The position numbers were made by a program, and so were the translations under genes. From Allacma fusca (Eukaryota > Arthropoda > Collembola > Symphypleona > Sminthuridae), in the NCBI GenBank assembly GCA_947179485.1, contig OX359248.1, positions 52,462,386-52,526,385 of the forward strand: a stretch of DNA of 64,000 nt, in the 5' to 3' direction. Each line of letters starts with the position of its first letter. The stretch's first letter is position 1. Below the pieces are notes generated by a model that did not search any database, was not told the origin of the DNA, and saw nothing but the letters and a program-made list of their open reading frames with translations. Below, in pieces: positions 40,218 to 49,200 of this stretch.

Positions 40218-41941
40218 ATTGTGCAAGTTTATTACAAAAATTTTGAATTATTTTACAAGTGTTCATGTAATTATGTAGAGAGGGTACATATCACTTGTAT
40301 AGCAAATCCAGTGCACTATCTCTATGTGAACACCCGTAGAAGAACCAAAATTGACTAGACGCATGCATTTGGAAGGGAAAAACATGACGGTGGGGTTAAC
40401 AGGAAAGTTTCTAAATATTTTTGCCCGAATAGAGAAATTGCCATTTTAAAAAGAGGGCCTGTTCTAACTTGAGGGCACTGCGCAAGCAAATAAATCAAAA
40501 TATTGAAAAATATTCTGATGACGGAAACTAAATACTTATTTATATATCCCTTGCAGCTAATAGTAAAGCAATGATAATATAATTATTATGATAAGCACCT
40601 AAAGTGTGCATGCCATTTAGAACAACAGAGGATTTTTACTAAAATCCAAATGTTACAGAGAGTTTCAGCCCTTGTGGAAATTCTGTTTAGATTTTCATTG
40701 AAATTCAATCTTAGTCAATGGTAAGATCCATTATCTGTGCATTTGTGCTTTATTGTCCTGCGGTTGCGGTAGCTTCTGATTGCAGGAGTTTTTTCCCTAA
40801 CAAACCGTGGAAGGGCTTTTTTATGGTAGCGTGTGTCTCTGTGACAAAGTAACTTGTGCCTTTTTTCCCTGAGGGGATGCACACTCCAATGTGGAGTGTC
40901 TACATGAAAATTAAATATTGCTTTATTATTCATATGGTAGAGCACTAGACTCGAGTATTTTTCCTATATCCTGAATGTATATCTGTATGTACTTTATACA
41001 CTACAAATGTACATTTTGTCACCAAAGGCCATTATCCTCAGCCCTGTGCGAAAGTATGTATGACACATTTTTTCTTGTAAAAAAAAGCAATGGGAGAAAA
41101 AAAAATTCCAATAATACAAAAGTATGATGATATTTCCCACAAAAAATTGATGTTTTCATTTGCAGATTGGTAGACGGGGAATTTTGGGGGATAGTCTCTC
41201 GCCTCCCGAAATGACTAACGAACTTAGTGACTAACTAATGCTGATGAAGCGTCCATTGAAGGGCTTTTGTAATCTGATCCGAAACAAAATAATACAATAC
41301 GGCATAGGAAATCATCCCTCTCCACTCGTTCACATTGGGAGACAAAGTGTACATAGGACCATGAAACGGTTCCTATTCAAGGGATCCCTGTTTTGTTCTA
41401 TGTATCTTTGCAAGATTACATACTTGAGCACAGCTTACCCCAAAGTCCGAGTGTTTTGCTGTTTGTTTCAGCCCGTGTGTACATATGTACGTGCATGTAA
41501 TTATATAGAAATGCGTGCTAGTGTTCAATCTGGGGAAATGCAGAAGATGAAGCTGCCTTTAAGCCTGGTTGCTACGGTTAGTTGCTTAAGCCTATGTAGG
41601 ACTGACTGAGAGGTAAGTGAGCACAATCATTCACCCCCTGGAGGTTCCGTTGAACATGGCAGTTGGCCATTTTATTCATTGGGATGCTGATCTCTGAGAG
41701 ATACGTATACATCAGAGGAATATCCCTCCTCGCACTGGGACACAACAAACAAGAGTGAACGGAGTCAGCGAGTGCAAATGAATGAAAGGACGGAAAACCA
41801 AACAGGGTTCGGATCTCTTTCACAGATGACAAAAGGGGCACAAAAGTTATGGACGCTGGCAATGGACATTGGTTGGCCAAGGAACAATAGAAGACCCTTG
41901 AAAATCCTCCGTTGATTCCGAGGTGTTATAGGAACCCTCCG

Positions 41942-41949
41942 TGACGTCA
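41942..41949. promoter_or_regulatory. CRE palindrome upstream of ftz, repeated at 38983
   Basis: TGACGTCA is the full CREB/ATF consensus. It stands about 70 bases after an inverted CCAAT (ATTGG at 41868), and the same pair with similar spacing occurs at 38926 and 38983. A CCAAT box plus CRE is a common proximal-promoter pairing in animals. The distance to the probable ftz start is about 600 bases. Confidence 0.3.
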
Positions 41950-41966
41950 TCGGGAGGCTGTGGCAG

Positions 41967-42768
41967 GCAAAAATGCTGTCGGCAGTTTTCGAATTGGCAT
42001 TTCTCTATATCTATGTAGAAGCTTATCCCTTGATGTTACATATGTTATAAGCATATATGTATGTATGTACGTTGTACATAAATAATTACTACCCTATCCT
42101 GGTGACAATAACCAATATATTTTATTACGTTGTTATACATACTTATTATATTCACCCATAAGGATTGTATGCGACTGGAAGGAAGTAAATACATTTTCAG
42201 GGCTGAGTCCAGGATCCTCAGCAGCATGCATATCAAGGGACACAAATCAAACTTATTTTGTCGGACGAGTGAAGTGGACGTCTGCACTTATTCTTCTCAT
42301 TGACAGCATTCTGTCGAATTAGAATATCATTGAGCCTCATATATAGTAGGTTCTAGTCATTACACGCGTCATCAAAGTATTTCCATATAGTCAAATATTT
42401 ATCAATTACCATTGTACTCCTTCGGCTATCAATTTCCAACGGAACTAATACTCATCTTAACATGAGAACAGCGTTAATAACTATTGAGTGAGTTTCTGTC
42501 ATTCGGTCCACCCAGGTATTTACTTTAGTTGAGTGAGTTCAGTGATCACTGAATTACTGCTACTGCTCACAGTGCAGCTAGCAATTGGTACCATTACCAG
42601 AAAAATGACAAATATCAGACCTTTGTTCATATTTTTTTAGAAGCATAAAAAGTTTTTGAAATAACAATTTAAAGTTTCTTATTCGTGAAAATACTTTCAT
42701 TGCTTAGACGTGAGCAATATTAAAGTGCAACGGATTGTGCAATACCTATATTTTTAAAAAAATACAAA
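41967..42768 (+). promoter_or_regulatory. ftz: ftz upstream region and probable promoter/leader
   Basis: No coding sequence is present. A perfect 16-bp palindrome, TTCAGTGATCACTGAA, lies at 42538-42553. Its left half contains TCAGT, the arthropod initiator core, which would give a leader of about 228 nt. A weaker TATA-like CATAAAAAG near 42645 would give a leader of about 95 nt. In the longer leader one short upstream ORF starts at 42605 and stops before the ftz start. Which promoter is used cannot be decided from sequence. Confidence 0.35.
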
Positions 42769-43105
42769 ATGTGTGCTGCATTTCAAACCTGGTCAGACAA
42801 TCCAATTGGTCAAAGTTCAGTGCATTACTCCTGGTCTGACCACTTCCCGAACGTTTACAATTCCTCATCGGGAGGAAATTACATGAATGTTCCGAGTTCC
42901 TTCAATTTTGGCCCCGTTCCGACAAAAACCTATGATTATGACAATTATCCGCAGCAAAGTAGTTTCTTCCCTGGGAGTAGTTTCCCTACTGTCTTGCCAA
43001 CTCCTGCCAGTGGAATCCATCAAGGTTCATTTTATGATGGACGAAAGTACGAAACATGCCGTAATGACCAGTCTGGTTCTAATTCGCCGGATGATAAACG
43101 ACCGG
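42769..43105 (+). CDS. ftz: ftz coding exon 1 (N-terminal region)
   Basis: Encodes residues 1-112 plus the first base of codon 113. The ATG at 42769 is the first one after an in-frame TAA at 42721. The peptide is rich in Tyr, Phe, Ser and Pro, with no folded domain visible, as is usual for Hox N-termini. It does not start with the MSSYQF-type motif seen in Scr. The donor is GTTTGT at 43106, which is not strong. It is chosen because the frame then joins codon G|AA exactly to the downstream exon and because the unspliced frame hits a stop at 43138. Without splicing the reading frame would lose YPWM and the homeodomain. Confidence 0.8.
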
Positions 43106-43263
43106 GTTTGTTGATTCAAGTTTTTCTCGGAGGAAATTAAATAGTTCTGAAAGTAGTATATTGATTTGAGTGTGGCTGTTAGGTAGTTAGTGAAAGTAGT
43201 ACTTACCTACTTGGGTCTGTCCATCTGAGGTACTAATAATGCATTTCGTATGTCCCCGTACAG
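43106..43263 (+). other. ftz: ftz intron 1 (158 bp, phase 1)
   Basis: GTTTGT donor and a TACAG acceptor preceded by a loose pyrimidine stretch. An intron this far upstream of YPWM is additional to the usual Hox intron between YPWM and the homeodomain. Confidence 0.75.
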
Positions 43264-43566
43264 AAATAAAACAAAGACTTGCAGCTGCCTTCCAGGCCGG
43301 AAGTAACGATGTATTAATTGACACGGGGCATCTAAAACATGAAGCATCTGGAGTAGGATGTGGATCTACTGGCTATTCCATTACTGGTAACAGGAATCTC
43401 CCCAAATGTGCCTCCTTGATCGACACATGCTCACCTAAAGGTAGTCTTCTGGAGGATGAGCCAGAGTCCCCGGAAATCTGTAAATCTCCTGCGACTGATG
43501 ATTTTGATCTGTCACCTTCTATCTCTTCCACTCCTGTTAGGTATCCTTGGATGCGGTCTCAGTGTG
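43264..43566 (+). CDS. ftz: ftz coding exon 2 (YPWM exon)
   Basis: Encodes residues 113-213 plus the first base of codon 214. The exon carries an acidic Ser/Pro-rich stretch (EDEPESPE) and ends with VRYPWMRSQC, so the hexapeptide YPWM is intact at residues 206-209. YPWM recruits the TALE cofactor Exd/Pbx. It is degenerate or lost in Drosophila Ftz but kept in basal arthropods. No LXXLL nuclear-receptor box, through which fly Ftz binds Ftz-F1, occurs in this exon. The donor GTAAGT at 43567 is consensus. The acceptor follows TACAG at 43259-43263. Confidence 0.85.
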
Positions 43567-44221
43567 GTAAGTCAGTAGTGTGTATTTTATGCTCCGGTTG
43601 TACTTGTGATAATATTTATGTTCTATTTTGACACTTGTACGAAAACATTTTAGAACGGTTTCAGTTCCTGTAATAATTAATGTAAATATAGTATAGTCCA
43701 TAATGGTTACAATAACCATTCGCCTATCATAAAAGGAAAAGAGCATGTTTGCATGTGACAAGATATTATTGTAAAATTTGTACGTATTGTATGAAGTACA
43801 GCATATAAGATTTGGAAGGAGTGAATGAGTGAAGAATTTAAATAAAGGGACGCAGAGCAATAAATTAATTACAAGAGTGTGGGTCGGTTCAATTTCCAAA
43901 GAGTGAGCCGTGCAATGAATGGTTGTGTCCAGTCGCGTTTATATTTTAGTTCATGTGTGTAACTATATGTGTAACTATGTGTGTAGGGTAACATTTAAGG
44001 AAGAGAAGGATTTATACGAAGGCACATGTGAATTTCATGTACATGTTTCAATGTTTCTAGTTAATACAATGATGCGCACATTTGTCTGGACAAGTAGCTT
44101 AGAATTAATGTATCGTTAATTTACATCTCCCTTGACTAGGCTTGAAGTGCCATAAAATTCTATATTAAAACTAACGTTGAAAGGGCTATATATTAAATGA
44201 GGGTTTCCATGCATGTTAAGT

Positions 44222-44270
<49 letters not shown>

Positions 44271-45899
44271 TTAATACCATTGAGATAGTGAACTGATGGT
44301 GAAATTAGATAGAGCTCAGAACCGAAAGGGGTAGACGTTAAAGTTCACATTTGAGAACAGGTCCAAACAAAAACAAAGCTGTTTAGGCTTAAATGTTTTC
44401 ATGTTTGTATTCTTGTAACTGACACAAGTGTCAACTCATAAATCAAAAGTACTTGTTGGCGTTCGCAAGTATTTTCCAATATTTAAGCGGATTCTTTAAG
44501 GGCCCCTACCTGTGCAGAAGCAGAGGGAGAAGATTTATTTCACTTTCTTATTCACAGTGCATTTAGCGGCACCCAATAATTCAAACTGCTCCCTGTATGT
44601 AAATATAGAGTCTGGAGATACGTGAGTCACAAAATAAACTAGGTGCGAAGGATGAAGGTAAAAGTAGTAATCAGGAGACGGTTAAGGTGCCGGAGATAAG
44701 TTTAGTAGTTTTTCCTATGCAATGAACATATAATATAGATAGGGTCCTTGCGGCTTTACCCCTCAGGGCAAGTTTTAAGTTTCAAGGGATACCCAAACCC
44801 TAACCTAGCCTACACCATGTTGCTTCCCGTTTCGTCATTGGCCTCTGACTACAAAGCACTGGAAATCGAAAATGAACTCCCTTCGTATAATAAGGCGCCA
44901 GTTCTGTCTTATGTAAGCTTCATTTTGGAATATTTTCTGGAAATTATCCTCTCAAAATTCCTATTATCTCCTGTCATAGTGATTTCATTTTCTCATTTGA
45001 TTAATCCCCAAGTGTTATTTTCCTGAGTGGGACCAAAACAGGAATTTATAGTGTTACATTTTGTGTTTAAATATAGTACATGATTATATACAAATATTTG
45101 CGCCCGTATACGTGTGGGCTTTTAAAGTGAGAGTGATATTACAGACTGGAAGTTGACAAGTTGACAAAAAGGTAATATTTGCCTTTTTTATTTTTGTTCC
45201 TCTTAATAACTTCACTTACCATTTCAGTTTCTTTCGGTCCTATTTTTAGTACTATTTCTATTAAGGAACTTGAAATCCCAGAACTTACAATTTCGAATAT
45301 TTTCCCGTCTGCACTTTGTCTGCACTTTTTAGTTAGTTTTTGTCACATTAATGTAAATTTCATTTATTCGATTCATGAATTCATGCATTTAATTTCCTAT
45401 GGGTTACTGCAATTAAATTCTTAACGTCATTCCTTGTCGTTTTGGTTACGTGTAAATGCTATGCAGAAGGCTTAACGTGATCTACATTACAGGCATATGA
45501 ACAATAGTAGGGCATACATAAAAACATGGCTTATGACATTTCTGGAGCGTGTGTGGGAAGCACAAATTACTGTTAAGTAAATAAGACCTACAAAATTAGT
45601 GCTAAAGAAGTACGAGACTTTTAGCGTTCCGAAAAGCAATTTATGCTTTCATAATTTATACAATATTTCTAGCACTTGTGAATGGACTGGGCATAGACAT
45701 CTATATTAGGTATTTTATTGGTACAAGGCTGGTCAATAAGTTTTACAAGGCTCTGTAGGGATAATATAAATAGTAAAGATAATTGTGTGTAATTTGAGAT
45801 AAGTAATAAGTATCTACACTTGTTCACAAAAATGATGACGGACGCTCACGCGCAAGTGTCTTTTGCTCAAAAGTTCAACAAGTAATTTTGAAAACGTAG
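43567..45899 (+). other. ftz: ftz intron 2 (2333 bp, phase 1)
   Basis: This is the standard Hox intron between YPWM and the homeodomain. The donor GTAAGT is strong. The acceptor at AACGTAG (45893-45899) has a poor pyrimidine tract but is the only nearby AG that keeps phase 1 and the frame. The intron holds a long GT tract (44221-44269) and one TGATTAATCC (44998-45007), which fits a Hox-Exd composite site but can occur by chance. Open frames inside it show no domain. Confidence 0.75.
44221..44269 (+). repeat. (TG)n microsatellite in ftz intron 2
   Basis: A TG tract of about 49 bases with one early interruption, the longest dinucleotide run in the window. Confidence 0.95.
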
Positions 45900-46270
45900 G
45901 AGAAGCTGGGGACGGTGGTGGGAAACCGAAAAGAACCCGGCAGACTTACACCCGCTATCAAACTTTGGAACTGGAGAAGGAGTTTCATTTCAATAAATAC
46001 CTAACACGGAGACGCCGTATTGAAATTGCTCATACGCTGGGTCTGACAGAGAGACAGATCAAAATTTGGTTTCAAAACCGCCGTATGAAAGCAAAGAAGG
46101 ATAGTAAGTTCCCGCCTAATGTCAACCTTGACCACTCGACCGGTGGTGCAACAAACTACGGGCAGGAATCCCTTCATCTTCTACAAGGGAGCTTGAATTC
46201 TACTCTTGTCAATATGAAAGTTGATCCAGGTCATCAGCTTATTAATAAATGCTGGCCTGCCCGAATCTGA
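45900..46270 (+). CDS. ftz: ftz coding exon 3 (homeodomain exon)
   Basis: Encodes the rest of codon 214 to residue 336 and the TGA stop. The homeodomain occupies residues 223-282 (45926-46105). It has [18 protein letters not shown] in the N-terminal arm and helix 1, [17 protein letters not shown] in helix 2 and the turn, and [16 protein letters not shown] in helix 3. Gln50 and Asn51, which set Antp-class DNA specificity, are present. Ala56 replaces the Trp of Antp. The YPWM-homeodomain linker is only about 13 residues. The 54-residue tail includes SLHLLQ (304-309), one residue short of an LXXLL box. The stop is at 46268-46270. Confidence 0.9.
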
Positions 46271-49200
46271 TTCTACTTGTCTTTAGTTTCAGAATAATGC
46301 AATATTACATTCTTCGTATGTGTTGTGGTAGTTTTTGGAGTAATATTTATTATTAGATCTCCTTTTTGCATGAGTTTAGAAAATAGATTTTGCGTACGTA
46401 GTTTAAATGTTGTATGTACATATCCTAATTTAAATATAATTATTGGAACAATTTCATAAGATTCTATTTTTGATAAGAAAAGAGTTGTTTTTTAATTATG
46501 AAATTTCTTTCAGCCAATAATTCAAACGTGTTATTTTTATTGAAAGAGGAATATTCAAGAACATCAAATATTCGATTGAACAGCATTGTGAAAAAACTTG
46601 TCTTATAGTTTGATAGTATTTATACACAGAGAAAGTACGCAATTACATAATAATACTTACGTGATGGACATAGGTCATGTGTAATTTTTTAGTAAGAATT
46701 TTTTAGCAGCTAGTGTGACGATATTTTGTCATTGGTGAAAGGCTTTGTGGCTTGACGTTGGCAGTCATTGGCCTAAAAAACACATTACACTTTCGAAGCA
46801 GTGTTTGTGCCTGCGTAACGACTTTGTAAAGAGAAAAACTCTGGTGTTGATTCGTCAACGCAGGATGCAATGACTGCTTCTAGATTCTAGTCCTTGAAAG
46901 TCAGCTAGAGTAACTTGGAGTGAGCTTTGAGAAATCTCATATAGTAATATTGACTAGTCATGAGTTTTTGGAAACTACTGGAATTGGAACTGACATTTAA
47001 TAGTAGATGTTGCAACAAAAAAAATTACACAATTTTGAAATTTTGAAATATTTAGGTCTAGTTGTGGTTGCATCTCAAAATCATTTTTTGTTTTCATATT
47101 AAAGTATTTCTAGCTGAAGATTAAAGTCAGAACATGAAATGTACAGGAATATAATCTATTTTGTAATATTCTAGGAACTTAATATCAAAGGAAAATTTAA
47201 GGAATAATATTTAGTGGGTATATATGTAGATATACATAATTACATGTATTTATTTTTGGACTAGTATATTTCACGCATGAAATATCTTGTACGTACATAT
47301 GTAGACGGAAAGTACACTCATCAACTAACATTTCATGTGCTGGCAAACAAATATAGATACATAACTGGATTGCCGGCACTTAATTTGTAAGAAACTCTTT
47401 TGACATTTCAAATTTATTACACGCTGTAAAGTAAATTGTGTTTGGTTCTAGATTTAGGATAATAGTATCTTAAGTACTCGGTGTTAGGCTTGCTAAGCTA
47501 CAACAAGAGTAATGCATTTCTACGAAACTACAGAGTAGTAAATAAGAACCTACTGAATTGTAAATTCTTGACATTGACCCTCCCATGGGTAATATGAAGT
47601 CAGAATAATACGGGTATGTAAAGCAAAAATATGTAAACCAAAGTTTTAATTTATAATGATTATACAGCATCAAAAATATTTTTGGAAAAATAAAAAATGG
47701 TGCAAAATCAATTAAAATTTTTTACAATCCATGTCAGACATTTACATGCGTACATACATAAATGAATTTAGTGATTTTCGAAGGGGGTTTTGAACTCTTA
47801 TTAATATTGCATACAAAACTTAACGAAACTCAAATCGCTCGTTGATTTTACAGATTATGTGGTGTTACTTTAAGTTTTGTATTTGGTTGGAAAGAAAGCT
47901 CAGCGAGTGAAAGAACAAAAAAATACTAGTGTTTTGCAGTCAAAATGTGACGCGACAAAGTAAAGTTACATAATATTTCCTAATATTTAACATTCCTTAA
48001 TATTGAAAATTTCTTTCTGTATCAAAATTTTAAAGCCAAACAAAATGTAAAGAAGCCTCGAAGCAATTTTTCTTCCTTAAATTGTCCAATTATTAACAAA
48101 TTAATTAAACAATTATCTACCACATTGTTCAGAATGTATTGTAAGAGCGTTTGAAATAAATAGATACGAAGCTATCTCAGAAAAGTCTCGGAACCATTTA
48201 CAAAGATGTTTGCTGTAAGGCACAATATATGTATAGCTTATACAAGAGCAAATGATTTCAATCAGCCCAACCGCATGAATCATGTTTGGACTAGTGGTTA
48301 TCCAACATTTAGTAAATATGAATCACATTTCATGTAAAGGTCTCAGGATCCATCAGAAGACAGAGACTCTGGGTTTATAGAATTTCTTGAGACTTGAAGC
48401 CCCCAATAGTTTCCACCTATGTACCTTATAGTCCTGCGATAGTACACACAGCCGGGAGAGATACGCTATCGCGTGGCTCACCATAGAGAATAGAATTCGT
48501 TAGACGACGTACGTAAACATGGAGCGGGGTAATAATAATACCAAAGAAACTGCCATATACAGGAGCAAATGCAACGAATGCAATATAACGCACAAAGACC
48601 GGAACTTCTTTAAGTAAAGAGACCCAACATTCATCAATCACCTCGACTTTGCTGACAGACAGCTGAAATCCATTAATTACGAATCTTCTCCCGACATTTC
48701 GTCAACAATGCTTCCCTTATGTACGTCGCCTGCCCGTAACTGGGTATTGGAAGCAGCTTCCTTGTCTCTGGTATATACTCCTCTTTCCTTCCAGCAGTAT
48801 CTTCAAGTTTGCAATAATCTTTCGGCTAACTTTTTCCTCCCCGTGTATATTTACAGACACAGTAGTTACATAGGCTCAGAACTGTTTACACTGAATTGTT
48901 ACGTCATACTTTGGGAAAGAAAGCATTAGTAAGGAATTTTGCATTAGCAACCAAAAATCCCCTTTTAATTCCGTTTCGTATTAAGTAATAAAAAACCTTG
49001 CCATACCATTTGCAATCTCCCTTGTACATTGGAATCCATGTGTGTATGTATATCTTCACGCTTGGGGAAACTCCTGCTAAAGAGATAACCTCTGTCTGTA
49101 TGAATTGTGATTTTCCAGGAGAATCACAGAATGATTGTTTCCTCTACTGGAGCTAAAGTGACTGTGTATAGGAAAAGTTATGCAATCTTTGTCCTTTTTA

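Larger units (their letters stand above)
39535..41966 (+). repeat. Downstream copy of the diverged duplicated segment
   Basis: This partner of 37060-39003 is longer by nearly 0.5 kb. The dispersed repeat at 40112-40217 sits just after island 1, so an insertion there can account for part of the extra length. It ends about 570 bases before the probable ftz initiator. Both copies keep an ACCGGTT (Grainyhead-like) core in island 1, at 37249 and 39721. Both also keep ATTGG (inverted CCAAT) plus the full CRE palindrome TGACGTCA in island 2, at 38926/38983 and 41868/41942. Its position directly upstream of ftz makes a regulatory role plausible but unproven. Confidence 0.75.
42769..46270 (+). other. 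ftz: fushi tarazu gene, coding span (three exons)
   Basis: Exons at 42769-43105, 43264-43566 and 45900-46270 join in frame. Both introns are phase 1, and the product is 336 residues with YPWM at 206-209 and the homeodomain at 223-282. Ftz is a Hox-class homeodomain protein. It is a pair-rule regulator in flies, and in many other arthropods it has Hox-like or neural expression. The assignment as ftz rather than Antp or Scr rests on the diverged homeodomain (Ala at position 56 where Antp has Trp, Asp-Ser end), a short protein, and position immediately upstream of Scr on the same strand. The first exon also lacks the MSSYQF-type start. A divergent Antp-like paralogue is the main alternative. Confidence 0.85.

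Noticed and set aside
1-42500. An Antp exon or a Hox miRNA (mir-10, iab-4 type) in the left part
   Set aside because: No homeobox or YPWM frame and no mature mir-10-like sequence was seen; these miRNAs are expected elsewhere in the cluster.
43239-43263. ATG at 43239 as an independent start for the YPWM exon
   Set aside because: The exact phase 1 join from 43105 to 43264 gives a continuous protein, and the sequence up to 43263 ends in a good acceptor.
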